From an uncultured Alistipes sp. (GTDB lineage Bacteria > Bacteroidota > Bacteroidia > Bacteroidales > Rikenellaceae): a stretch of 45,339 bases of DNA. The notes under the pieces are model-generated. The model did no database searches, was not told the DNA's origin, and saw nothing but the letters and a program-made list of their open reading frames with translations. The translations under genes were made by a program, and so were the position numbers. The stretch spans positions 102,868 to 148,206 of the forward strand of contig CAJUAV010000005.1 in assembly GCA_910584485.1 (NCBI GenBank), read 5' to 3'. Shown one piece after another: positions 7,514 to 15,842 of this stretch; the stretch's first letter is position 1, and each line of letters opens with the position of its first letter.

Positions 7514-10500
7514 ATGGTAAGAAAACTTGCTCTGTCGATCCTGGCCGTTTTGAGCGTCGTCGTCTTCGCGGCGGCCCAGACGAGGCAGGTCAGCGGTACG
7601 GTGAAGGCTGCCGACGGCAATCCCGTTGCGGGTGCGACGGTGGTGGTCGAGGGTACCACGCGCGGCACGACGACCGGCTCGGACGGTACGTTCGTCCTGG
7701 CGGCTCCGGCGGACGGCACGCTGAAGGTTTCGTTCATCGGCTATGTGCCGCAGACGATCGCCGTTGCGGGCCGCACCCGCATCGACGTCACGCTGGAAGA
7801 GGATACGCAGAAGATCGGCGACGTGATCGTCGTCGCATACGGTACGACGACCAAGGAGGCCTTCACCGGTTCGGCCTCCGTCGTGAAGGGCGACGAGCTG
7901 GCCAAACGTCAGACGGGCAACGTAATGAACGCCCTGACGGGCGTCGTGCCGGGTCTCCAGATGAAGGGCGCCTCGGGTCAGCCGGGCACCGACAACGGCT
8001 TCACGTCGATCCGCGGCTTCTCGTCGCTCAACGCCGAGCGCGATCCGCTCATCATCGTCGACGGCGCCCCCTACCCGGGCAGCATGGCCAACATCAACAC
8101 GGCCGACATCCAGTCGATCTCCGTGCTCAAGGATGCCGCTTCGGCCGCCCTCTACGGTGCGCGCGGTGCCGCGGGCGTGATCCTCATTACGACCAAGAAG
8201 GGCACCTCGCGCGACGCGGTGATCCATTTCGACATGAAGATCGGCGTCAACCAGCGCGCCACGCAGAACTACGACGTCATCTCCGATCCCGCCGAGTACT
8301 ACGAGGCCTACTACATGCAGGCCTACAACAAGTACTACTACGGCGACGGACAGAGCGCCGAGCTGGCCAACCGCAACGCCAACCAGCTCATCGCCGACAA
8401 CCTGATGTACAACGTCTTCTCGCTGCCCGCGGGCGAGCGTCTGATCGGCCTCGACGGCAAGATCAGCCCCGATGCCAAGCTGGGCAACCGCGTCACGGAC
8501 GCCGACGGGAAGGAGTTCCTGCTGCTGCCCGACGACTGGGACGACGAGATCTACCGTTCGTCGGTGCGCCAGGAGTATAACATGAGCATTTCGGGCAACA
8601 CCGAGCGCACGAACTATTTCGCCTCGCTCGGCTACCTCGACGACCAGGGCATCATCGCCCACTCGAAATACACCCGTATTTCGGCGCGTCTGAAGGCCGA
8701 CTACCAGGCCAAGAAGTGGCTCAAGATCGGCGGCAGCTTCGCCTACGTGAACGGCGACCAGCAGCAGAACAACGGCAGCGCCCTCTCCTATGCCGCCAAC
8801 ATGGCCCCGATCTACCCGATGTACATGCGCGACGGCGAGGGCCGCATCCTGAAGGATGCCTACGGCTACACCGCCTACGACTACGGCAACGGCGGCAACG
8901 GCGGCATCATGCGCCCGATCTACCGCAACGCCAACCCGCTGGGGCAGGCCGATCTGAACAAGTACCAGGTGCTGACCAACGAGTTCAACTCCTACGGCTT
9001 CGCCGAGTTCACGCTCCTCGAAGGGCTGAAGCTGAACATCGACGGCAACTATTTCTTCAAGAACTTCAATACGAAGGAGTACGTCAACGGCCTCTACGGC
9101 ACGGGTGCCGACCAGAAGGGGCAGATCGCCCGCACGATGCAGAACAACTTCTCGTACAACGTGCGTCAGACGCTCGCCTATGCGCGCACCTTCGGCGAGG
9201 ACCACCACTTCAACGCCCTGCTCGGTCACGAGTACTACAACCAGCGGACGGCCCTCGTGAGCGGTTCGGCCCACCTCATGTTCTCGGACAAGATCCAGGA
9301 GCTGAACGCCGCCATGAAGGTCGACAACGCCAAATCGTACCTGACGGAGTACAACACGGAGGGTTATTTCGCCTCGGTCAACTACGACTACGCCAACAGG
9401 TACTACCTGGCCGCCTCGTACCGCCGCGACGCCTCCTCCTATTTCCATCCCGACCACCGCTGGGGTAACTTCTGGTCGCTGGGCGGCGCCTGGATCCTCT
9501 CGAAGGAGTCCTTCATGCAGGGCGCATCGGAGTGGCTCGACATGCTGAAGCTGAAGCTCTCCTACGGCGAGCAGGGCAACGACAACATCGGCAACTTCAT
9601 GTACGTCGACATGTACAACCTCGCCGCGTCGGGCAACGACGTCGCCGCCTCGTTCGCCAACAAGGGCAATCCGACGATCACCTGGGAGACGACGGGCAAC
9701 CTGAATGCGGGCGTCGAGTTCAGCCTCTTCCGCGGCCGTCTGACCGGTTCGATCGACTACTACGACAAGAAGACGACCGACCTGCTCATGTGGGTTTCGG
9801 TGTCCGAGTCGTCGGGTTACCGCGGGTCGTACCGCAACATCGGCGGCGTGCGCAACTACGGCGTCGAGGTCGACCTCGCGGGCCGCATCTTCGACACGAA
9901 GCACTTCAGCTGGGACGTCAACTTCAACCTGGCGCACAACACGAACAAGATCACCTCGCTCAAGGGCGCGGGCGCCCAGAAGGAGAAGGGTTTCAACGAG
10001 TCCTATTTCTGGTACGAGGAGGGGAAGAGCATCTACAACTTCTACACGAAATCCTATGCGGGCGTGGACGACCTGGGACAGGCCATGTACTGGAAGGTCA
10101 ACAAGGACGGCAGCCGCGAGAAGGTCTACGACTACAACAGCGCTTCGGACATCGAGCAGGGCGACACGCTGCCCGACCTCTTCGGCGGCTTCGGCACCAC
10201 GCTGCGCCTCTACGGCTTCGACCTCACGGTGACGTTCGACTACCAGATCGGCGGCCGCCTCTACGACAGCCGCTACGCCTCGCTCATGTCGAACGCGACG
10301 CGCTGGCAGGATTCGGGCGGCGCCATCCACCGCGACGTATGGCAGTCGTGGTCGCCGCAGAACACGTCGAGCAACATTCCGCGCTTCCAGTACGCCGACA
10401 AGTACACGGCCGAAATCAGCGACCGCTGGCTGACCGACGCGTCGTACCTCAACCTCCAGTCGATCAACTTCGGCTATACGCTGCCGCAGCGCTGGGTGAA

Positions 10501-10696
10501 GAAGATGGGCCTCGGCTCGATGCGCCTCTATTTCGCCGCCGAGAACGTCTGGTTCTGGTCCAAGCGCCAGGGCTTCGATCCGCGTACGTCGCACGGCGGC
10601 ATCCAGACGACGGACCGTCACGCGCAACGCGTCCCCTCGGGCATTTCGTATGCGCCGATCCGCACCCTGTCGGGCGGTCTTCAGGTGACGTTCTAA
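7514..10696 (+). CDS. SusC-family TonB-dependent outer-membrane transporter
   Basis: A 1060-residue SusC/RagA-type TonB-dependent importer at the outer membrane, paralogous to the gene at 3679-6963. The signal peptide ends FAAA/QTR. A CarboxypepD_reg-like domain covers about 24-105, then a TonB-box-like segment (IGDVIVVAYG), the plug with SVLKDAASAALYGARGAAGVI, and a barrel ending SGGLQVTF. The N-terminal 80 codons match the divergent susC at DNA level. After that the two proteins share only ordinary family similarity, so the substrates may differ. No STN domain is present. It begins an operon with susD2 (39 bp downstream) and a lipoprotein, driven by the promoter at 7437-7467. Confidence 0.95.
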   Translation: MVRKLALSILAVLSVVVFAAAQTRQVSGTVKAADGNPVAGATVVVEGTTRGTTTGSDGTFVLAAPADGTLKVSFIGYVPQTIAVAGRTRIDVTLEEDTQKIGDVIVVAYGTTTKEAFTGSASVVKGDELAKRQTGNVMNALTGVVPGLQMKGASGQPGTDNGFTSIRGFSSLNAERDPLIIVDGAPYPGSMANINTADIQSISVLKDAASAALYGARGAAGVILITTKKGTSRDAVIHFDMKIGVNQRATQNYDVISDPAEYYEAYYMQAYNKYYYGDGQSAELANRNANQLIADNLMYNVFSLPAGERLIGLDGKISPDAKLGNRVTDADGKEFLLLPDDWDDEIYRSSVRQEYNMSISGNTERTNYFASLGYLDDQGIIAHSKYTRISARLKADYQAKKWLKIGGSFAYVNGDQQQNNGSALSYAANMAPIYPMYMRDGEGRILKDAYGYTAYDYGNGGNGGIMRPIYRNANPLGQADLNKYQVLTNEFNSYGFAEFTLLEGLKLNIDGNYFFKNFNTKEYVNGLYGTGADQKGQIARTMQNNFSYNVRQTLAYARTFGEDHHFNALLGHEYYNQRTALVSGSAHLMFSDKIQELNAAMKVDNAKSYLTEYNTEGYFASVNYDYANRYYLAASYRRDASSYFHPDHRWGNFWSLGGAWILSKESFMQGASEWLDMLKLKLSYGEQGNDNIGNFMYVDMYNLAASGNDVAASFANKGNPTITWETTGNLNAGVEFSLFRGRLTGSIDYYDKKTTDLLMWVSVSESSGYRGSYRNIGGVRNYGVEVDLAGRIFDTKHFSWDVNFNLAHNTNKITSLKGAGAQKEKGFNESYFWYEEGKSIYNFYTKSYAGVDDLGQAMYWKVNKDGSREKVYDYNSASDIEQGDTLPDLFGGFGTTLRLYGFDLTVTFDYQIGGRLYDSRYASLMSNATRWQDSGGAIHRDVWQSWSPQNTSSNIPRFQYADKYTAEISDRWLTDASYLNLQSINFGYTLPQRWVKKMGLGSMRLYFAAENVWFWSKRQGFDPRTSHGGIQTTDRHAQRVPSGISYAPIRTLSGGLQVTF

Positions 10697-10735
10697 CGGC
10701 AGACAACTTTTACGGATAACGAAAAAACATCGAAT

Positions 10736-12343
10736 ATGACAAAGACGCTGAAAACAATCGGATTGAGCTGCATGCTCCTGGTGTCGGCCGTCGGCTGCAT
10801 CAAGGAGGTGGAGCCGCAGAGCTCGTCGGTTTCGGGCAGCCAGATCCAGCAGGACCCCGCCGCCTTTTCGAAGCTGGTGGAGGGCATTTTCACGCCGATG
10901 ACCGCCTGCCACATGGTGCAGGAGTGGATCTGGGATTTCGCCTACCCGTCGCTGATGCTCGAGCGCGACTTCATGGGGCAGGACTACGTGGATGCCGACC
11001 TCTTCTGGCAGATCTGGTATACGGTGCATACGGCTCTCGGCTCGGAGTACCTGGGCTGCCAGCTGCCGTGGACCTTCTACTACAAGCTCATCAACAACTG
11101 CAACAACGTGATCGCGATGGTGCCCGACTACGCGCATGCCGACGACACGCGCCGGCACGGGGCGGGCCTGGCTTACACGATGCGCGCCTTCGCCTACATG
11201 GACCTGGCCCGCATGTTCCAGTACACCTATGTCGGCAACGAGCAGCTGCCGACCGTGCCCATCGTGACGGAGCAGACCACCGAGGCGCAGAAGGCCGACA
11301 ACCCGCGCGCGACGAACGAGGCGGTCTGGCGCTTCATCCTCGAAGACCTCGACAAGGCCGAAGCGTGTCTGGAGGATTACCGCCGCACGGACAAGACGAA
11401 GCCCGACGTGTCGGTCGTCTACGGTCTGAAGGCGCGCGCCTACCTGACGATGGAGAACTTCCCCGAGGCCGAAAAATACGCCGTGAAGGCGCAGACGGGC
11501 TACGCGCCCATGACCGAGGCCGAGTGGCTCGACAAGACGACGGGTTTCAACACCCTCTCGAACCGCGCCTGGATGTGGGGCATGCAGCAGAGCTCCGACG
11601 ATCCGATCATCAAGAGCGGCAAGGGCCGTTACTCGTGGATCGGCTCCTTCTGCGTCGAGCAGTCGTTCGGCTACGCCGGCATGAACGGCGGATGCTTCCC
11701 GATGATCGATGCGCACCTCTACGCGACGATTCCCGCCACCGACTTCCGCAAGCGCGCCTTCCTCGCTCCGAGCGATGCGGGATCGCTCGCGGGCGTGGCC
11801 AAGTACACGGATTATGTGCCGTCGGCGAACCTCTCGTTCCGCCTGACCGACCTGCCGCCCTACACCTCCTTCAAGTTCCGTCCCGCCGATAAGGGCTACA
11901 CGGACTACATGGTCGGCACCGCCGTGGGCATTCCGCTGATGCGCGTCGAGGAGATGATGCTCATCGAGGCCGAGGCGATCGGCATGCAGCCCGACCGCGA
12001 GGCGGAGGGTCGGCAGAAGCTCGCCGCCTTCGCCGCGCTGCGCGACCCGAACTACCGGATGCCCGAGCTCACGTCGTTCCGCGATGCCGTATGGTGGCAG
12101 CGCCGCGTCGAGCTGTGGGGCGAGGGCTTCGCGACGTTCGACATCAAGCGCCTGAAGAAGGGGATCATCCGCAGCTATGCGGGGACGAACCACACGGCGG
12201 GCTATCGCTTCAACACGACGAGCGTTCCGCAGTGGATGAATTTCGTCATCATCTCCACCGAGTTCGACAACAACCACGGTCTGGGCGAGAACAACCCGAC
12301 GCCGACGCCGCCCGCAGGCGATTCGCCCGAACATCAATTCTAA
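10736..12343 (+). CDS. RagB/SusD-family outer-membrane lipoprotein
   Basis: A 535-residue SusD-type surface lipoprotein that pairs with the SusC encoded just upstream. The signal peptide ends in SAVGC (Cys21) with an acidic residue soon after. Family motifs include YYKLINNCNNVIAMV near 118-132, a TPR-like YTMRAFAYMDLARMFQY segment near 147, VVYGLKARAYL near 225, and the C-terminal VEEMMLIEAEA and RRVELWGEGFATFDIKRLKK segments. The C-terminus is short and proline-rich (PTPTPPAGDSPEHQF). The gene is cotranscribed with susC2 and with the lipoprotein that follows 19 bp later. Confidence 0.92.
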   Translation: MTKTLKTIGLSCMLLVSAVGCIKEVEPQSSSVSGSQIQQDPAAFSKLVEGIFTPMTACHMVQEWIWDFAYPSLMLERDFMGQDYVDADLFWQIWYTVHTALGSEYLGCQLPWTFYYKLINNCNNVIAMVPDYAHADDTRRHGAGLAYTMRAFAYMDLARMFQYTYVGNEQLPTVPIVTEQTTEAQKADNPRATNEAVWRFILEDLDKAEACLEDYRRTDKTKPDVSVVYGLKARAYLTMENFPEAEKYAVKAQTGYAPMTEAEWLDKTTGFNTLSNRAWMWGMQQSSDDPIIKSGKGRYSWIGSFCVEQSFGYAGMNGGCFPMIDAHLYATIPATDFRKRAFLAPSDAGSLAGVAKYTDYVPSANLSFRLTDLPPYTSFKFRPADKGYTDYMVGTAVGIPLMRVEEMMLIEAEAIGMQPDREAEGRQKLAAFAALRDPNYRMPELTSFRDAVWWQRRVELWGEGFATFDIKRLKKGIIRSYAGTNHTAGYRFNTTSVPQWMNFVIISTEFDNNHGLGENNPTPTPPAGDSPEHQF

Positions 12344-12362
12344 CCAACAACAGTAACAAGCG

Positions 12363-13211
12363 ATGAAAAAGATATTTTATGCGCTTCTCGCGCTGCTGGC
12401 GGCTGCTGCCGTCGTCGGTTGCGAGGAGGCCGACAACGGTGCGGCGACCGATACCGCGCCCGCGGTGACCATCTACAACCTCGCGCTGCCCGAGGGATAC
12501 GATGCGGATGTCACGTGCAGCGTGCGCATCTGCCCCAATGCGCTTACCGAAGCGATGTACGTGCTGACCGAGCTTTTGACCGACAAGGAGGCCTACGTCG
12601 CCGAGAACGGCGAGGAGGCCTATGCCGCGAAGGTCGTCGACGAGGGCGACGCGTACGAGGGCGAGACGCAGGAGCTGGTGCTCGGGAACCTGGCAGGCAA
12701 ATACGCCGTGACGGTCGTCGCCGTTCGCGGCAACGTGCGGACGATCGGCGAATATGTCTTCAACGGCATCGCCTGGGCGCCCTACGCCAAGGGACTCTAT
12801 GCCTCCTACTGCTTCCCGGGTATTTTCAGCCAGGGCGGCTACAAGGCGTGGGAGCAGGTGCTCGAGCACGCCACGGTCGACGGCAGGGAGCTCTACCGCC
12901 TGAAGAACATGTACCAGAATGCCGGCTATCCGCAGTATACCGAGGCGGGCCACCACCTGATCTTCGAATGGAGCGGCGACAAGGCCATCATGCCGCAGGG
13001 CGAGAAGGACGGCAACGGGTACGTTCCCGTGGCGACGGGTTTCCTGCATCCTTCTTACGGCATGATCAGTCTGACGATCGATCCCGATCCCGCCTATTCG
13101 TACTACAGCGCCGAGAACGACACCTTCATCTTCAACGGCTGCCTGAAAGTGGCGCTGGGGACGCTGGTCGACTGGAACAACGATCTCTTCCTGATTCAGG
13201 AGCGGCTGTAA
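12363..13211 (+). CDS. Surface lipoprotein of the susC2 operon
   Basis: A 282-residue lipoprotein with a lipobox at Cys20 (VVGC) followed by EEADN, the acidic surface-export pattern. Residues about 30-130 form a fibronectin-like segment. Residues about 135-280 contain a YRLKNMY motif and a beta-rich pattern that resembles the middle module of the 569-residue lipoprotein at 247-1956, in reversed domain order. It has no enzyme motif. It is third in the operon and is closed by a strong terminator. It likely assists substrate capture for the adjacent SusCD pair, which is inference from position. I do not recognise a named family. Confidence 0.78.
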   Translation: MKKIFYALLALLAAAAVVGCEEADNGAATDTAPAVTIYNLALPEGYDADVTCSVRICPNALTEAMYVLTELLTDKEAYVAENGEEAYAAKVVDEGDAYEGETQELVLGNLAGKYAVTVVAVRGNVRTIGEYVFNGIAWAPYAKGLYASYCFPGIFSQGGYKAWEQVLEHATVDGRELYRLKNMYQNAGYPQYTEAGHHLIFEWSGDKAIMPQGEKDGNGYVPVATGFLHPSYGMISLTIDPDPAYSYYSAENDTFIFNGCLKVALGTLVDWNNDLFLIQERL

Positions 13212-13239
13212 CGCGGTTGCGGTCGATTTCCGTGCGACG

Positions 13240-13273
13240 GGCCGACACCTTTCGGGGTGCCGGCCTTTTTTTT
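13240..13273 (+). terminator. Intrinsic terminator of the susC2 operon
   Basis: A 10-bp stem with one mismatch (13240-13249 with 13256-13265) is followed by eight T. It begins 29 bp after the lipoprotein stop codon. The DNA between it and the tRNA promoter carries three imperfect 14-bp repeats of GATGCTTGCGGAGG (about 13320-13375) and no gene. Confidence 0.85.
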
Positions 13274-13425
13274 GCGGGTGCGCGTCGTGGCGGCGGATTT
13301 GCGGCGGGCGCTTTCGGGAGATGCTTGCGGAGGGGAGGGGCTTGCAGAGAGTGCTTGCGGAGGATGCTTTCGGAGGGACGGATGGGACCTGCGCGATGAA
13401 AAAAATCGATTTTTTTCGCCCGATG

Positions 13426-13456
13426 TTTGGAGATTCGAAAAAAATGCCTACCTTTG
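13426..13456 (+). promoter_or_regulatory. Promoter of tRNA-Phe
   Basis: TTTG at 13426-13429 and TACCTTTG at 13449-13456 with a 19-bp spacer match the Bacteroidota consensus exactly. The mature tRNA starts 37 bp after the -7 box. Confidence 0.85.
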
Positions 13457-13492
13457 CACCACGTTCGAACAACGAAGGGTTCGGATGGTGAT

Positions 13493-13565
13493 GGTGCCAT
13501 AGCTCAGTTGGTAGAGCAAAGGACTGAAAATCCTTGTGTCCCTGGTTCGATTCCCGGTGGTACCA
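13493..13565 (+). tRNA. tRNA-Phe (GAA)
   Basis: A complete 73-nt cloverleaf. The acceptor stem is GGTGCCA with TGGTACC (one G-T pair). The D-arm is GCTC...GAGC. The anticodon loop CTGAAAA sits on the stem AAGGA/TCCTT, giving anticodon GAA. The T-arm holds GGTTCGATTCC. The discriminator base is A, and CCA is not encoded in full (ACA follows). The last bases, GGTGGTACCAC, recur at 15428-15438, so the gene's 3' end is the probable integration site of the island that follows. Confidence 0.97.
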
Positions 13566-13568
13566 CAA

Positions 13569-13605
13569 AAGACCGCTAATTCTCAATGAATGAGCGGTCT
13601 TTTTT
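13569..13605 (+). terminator. Terminator directly after tRNA-Phe
   Basis: A 9-bp stem (13569-13577 with 13593-13601) is followed by T residues. It starts four bases after the tRNA. It probably belongs to the inserted DNA, because a second, similarly placed terminator follows the right-hand copy of the tRNA end. Confidence 0.85.
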
Positions 13606-13681
13606 GTGTCCATATATCTCCCTAAACCGCACTCGGCAACCCAAAATGTGGTGGCCTCAATTAAAATTACGTTAAGTCGCT

Positions 13682-13722
13682 ATGTTTAATCGTTAAACAT
13701 CCATAAAAAATTACCATCTTTG
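13682..13722 (+). promoter_or_regulatory. Candidate promoter and palindromic operator of the island gene
   Basis: A perfect palindrome with 8-bp arms, ATGTTTAA-tcg-TTAAACAT (13682-13700), lies about 20 bp before CATCTTTG (13715-13722), a one-mismatch -7 box. The palindrome covers the place of the -33 element, as a repressor site would. The downstream gene starts at 13761. Confidence 0.5.
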
Positions 13723-13760
13723 CATAGGTTTTCAATAATAAATGATAATCCCTTTTTAGT

Positions 13761-14405
13761 ATGGAAGAATTCCTTAATTCAAATTTACTGCAAACAATCG
13801 TTTTAGTGTTTACTGTATTAGTCACTCTCTTAATTTATATCAATAATGAACGTAAGAATCTTAAATCTGCCACAACGATTCTTGTTTTACAAATTAAAAA
13901 TATTGAGAAGAACATTGAATATTTAAAATCTGAAGGAATCTCCGGAGAGGCGATTAACGAACAGCAATTTCATTATTCAGTCCCTATTTTTGAAGAAAAT
14001 GCATGGGAAAAATATAAGCATCACTATGCTTCGCGCTTAAATTCTTCTGATTTTGCTAAAATTGAACAATTTTATGACATAGCCCAAGCAATACGGATAC
14101 AACAATATCAAATTAAGCAGAAAATTCAAGAGAATATCTTTGCGAAGACGACTTGTTATTATCAACAACAATTTAGTCGTTTAAACGCTTGTGTGGTTGA
14201 TAGAAGCGCTGACCGAGAGACATTATGTCAAAAAGATATGAATTATGCTTTAACGCTATATAATAACCCTATGTTTAGCGTAATGACCTTTCTACATAAG
14301 GAATTTGGTTATGGTTTGATGAAGGGGTTGAATCGGTATCAACGTCTTACTGGAACTGTGGTTTATACAAGATTATGCAAATCTGGGAAGATAAAGGAAC
14401 GGTAA
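13761..14405 (+). CDS. Unknown membrane-anchored protein of the island
   Basis: A 214-residue protein that I do not recognise. Residues 10-28 form one hydrophobic membrane segment (LQTIVLVFTVLVTLLIYI) near the N-terminus. The rest is polar and helical, probably cytoplasmic, with Gln/Lys/Asn-rich helices likely to form coiled coils (about 30-60 and 100-145). Codon use is AT-rich, unlike every neighbour on either side, and points to transfer. It is the only intact gene of the tRNA-Phe island and has its own likely promoter with a palindrome. Cargo genes of this form are often exclusion or defence accessories, but nothing in the sequence proves this. Confidence 0.75.
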   Translation: MEEFLNSNLLQTIVLVFTVLVTLLIYINNERKNLKSATTILVLQIKNIEKNIEYLKSEGISGEAINEQQFHYSVPIFEENAWEKYKHHYASRLNSSDFAKIEQFYDIAQAIRIQQYQIKQKIQENIFAKTTCYYQQQFSRLNACVVDRSADRETLCQKDMNYALTLYNNPMFSVMTFLHKEFGYGLMKGLNRYQRLTGTVVYTRLCKSGKIKER

Positions 14406-14692
14406 ATATTGATACTGCTTATATTTTAAATTATATATTTGATATTATGTCATATATTAGTCGAAAGCTGCGTTTATAAGAGCCTTGAGAGTAGGTCAGA
14501 TACTTGCTTACCATCTTTGCCATATAGCTGTGCTTTTGCAAATAGTTGATGTAACGCAACACAAAGGCACAGCTATGTCTGTCTATCCGAAACGGTACCT
14601 GGGATCAAAGCTCCATAGACCCGATAAAACTTTTCCACGCTTTACATGTGCTGCGCGCATAGTCATCACTGTCGTTTTCCTTGGCCCACTTT
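14406..14692. other. Noncoding island DNA with a nested inverted repeat
   Basis: No convincing gene is present. A 10-bp exact inverted repeat, ATAGCTGTGC (14524-14533) and GCACAGCTAT (14567-14576), encloses a smaller GTTG...CAAC repeat (14545-14548 and 14557-14560). This could be a scar of recombination or a hairpin. I see nothing else supported. Confidence 0.4.
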
Positions 14693-15124
14693 TTATGTCA
14701 TCAATAAAATGGATAGGATTGGCGAGATAAGGCGGTTCCTTTCGTCTGCGATGCGTTTCTTTTCTTCTGCTTTCAGACGGGCTTTTTCTCTCTCCGACTC
14801 TATCTTCGCCAAAGCCGTTTGCTCCGCCTCCGCTGCTTCCACTTTCATACGGCGTTCAGCGTCCACCTTCTCCGACTCGGAAATGTAGCGCATATCCGTG
14901 TCGAGAGCTTCACGGTCCAAAGTCAGTTTAGCAAGATGCACCTTGATCATTCCTTCAATCTGCGTAAGGTTGGTATGGAACTGGTATTTGTTCTTCTGGT
15001 GCGTCAGCCATGCGTGCGGTGTTGCCGTCGCTTTCAGGCACCTTGACCTGAAGCGTGTCGATATGAGCGTATTAATCTTGCGGGTGTGTATACGGTAAAA
15101 CAGGAGTGTGGCTCCCTTGTTCAT
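14693..15124 (-). pseudogene. Coiled-coil gene fragment, probably truncated
   Basis: An open frame of 143 codons on the minus strand. Residues about 65-130 are a strongly charged coiled coil rich in Glu, Lys, Ala and Arg (SEKVDAERRMKVEAAEAEQT and beyond). The frame then ends in a short hydrophobic run (LISPILSILLMT) that looks like the start of a membrane helix cut off by a stop. The first 20 residues do not look like a natural N-terminus. I do not recognise the family. It is most likely the remnant of a larger element-encoded protein, which is inference from the truncated helix and the decayed surroundings. Confidence 0.4.
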
Positions 15125-15427
15125 ATTTTTAGGGCGGACATGAAACGGGGTCAGTATTCTTGTAGAGGGAGTTGCTACTATAATTTCGATGTTGTAAAAA
15201 GTTTGTCAGTGGCATTCATTATTGTTCACAGTCAGCTACTTTTGGTTCTGTAAATATAACAACTCAAATCGCAATTTGTCAAGCCGGGTCGCTATACCGG
15301 CACCACGTTCTTTGAGCGACGGTGAACATCCAAAAATTTTGTAAAAATTGATTCTTTGCTATTATTCAGTGTTTTATATCGGTATAATATTCATTCTCTT
15401 TCAAGTCCGTTCATAAATTCAGGTTTT
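15125..15427. other. AT-rich noncoding right end of the island
   Basis: No gene, RNA or repeat is recognised here apart from general AT-richness. The stretch ends at the second copy of the tRNA 3' end. Confidence 0.5.
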
Positions 15428-15444
15428 GGTGGTACCACTCCTCA

Positions 15445-15477
15445 AGCGACAGACATACAGGTCTGTCGCTTTTTTTT
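15445..15477 (+). terminator. Displaced, probably original, tRNA-Phe terminator
   Basis: A 10-bp perfect stem (15445-15454 with 15461-15470) is followed by eight T. It lies six bases after the second GGTGGTACCAC. In an island-free chromosome it would sit directly behind tRNA-Phe. Confidence 0.8.
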
Positions 15478-15573
15478 GTGCCCGTGCGGCAAGGGGGGGA
15501 GGGCATTTCGCGGCGTGCGGTGACGTGCGACCGCCTGCCAAGAAGGCTCCGGTGCGAACCCCTGTTGAACGGG

Positions 15574-15601
15574 GCGGCCCGCCGACGGCAGCGCCATCGA
15601 A
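15574..15601 (-). repeat. Mosaic repeat, single module, minus orientation
   Basis: On the minus strand it reads TTCGATGGC-GCT-GCCGTC followed by GGCGGGCCGC, matching the hairpin module of the family described at 35569-36030, with one G-T pair in the stem. The rest of the 15480-15842 gap is GC-rich and has no gene. Confidence 0.55.
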
Positions 15602-15842
15602 CCTCGTCCCGGCATCCCTCCCTTCAAAAACGGCTGCGGCCCGCCGCGCATCCGCGCGCTTTCCGCTCGACCCGTCGCCGAGCGAAGATGCCTGCATCGG
15701 ACCGAACACGCATGGCATCTCTCCGCCGAAGAGTCGGCGAGGCTTATCGACGGATCAAACGGTCTTTTCTTGCTATTTTTTCGACCGATGCGTAAATTAG
15801 CCTCGGGTGTCCGCGTCGGGCGCCCGCTAAATTTTTACCGTC

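Larger units (their letters stand above)
13556..15438. mobile_element. Remnant of an element integrated at the tRNA-Phe 3' end
   Basis: The tRNA 3' end (13556-13566) is repeated exactly at 15428-15438. The right-hand copy is followed at once by a classical terminator (15445-15477), as one expects after a tRNA, while the tRNA itself is now followed by a different terminator. The DNA between is clearly AT-rich against GC-rich flanks. It holds one complete unknown gene, one gene fragment and long noncoding stretches. No integrase lies inside; a recombinase gene lies 400 bp beyond the right end. The repeat is only 11 bp and contains a palindrome, so the boundaries are inferred. Confidence 0.65.

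Noticed and set aside
7505..12337. Very long open frame on the minus strand opposite the susC2 operon
   Set aside because: The opposite strand encodes SusC, SusD and a lipoprotein with clear family motifs. The antisense frame is Arg/Val/His-rich and is an artefact of GC-rich codon use. The same holds for long antisense frames at 274-1986, 1914-3695, 4012-6945, 24183-27506 and others.
13320..13375. Functional short tandem repeats before the tRNA-Phe promoter
   Set aside because: Three imperfect copies of a 14-bp GC-rich sequence are visible, but they are degenerate and carry no linked signal.
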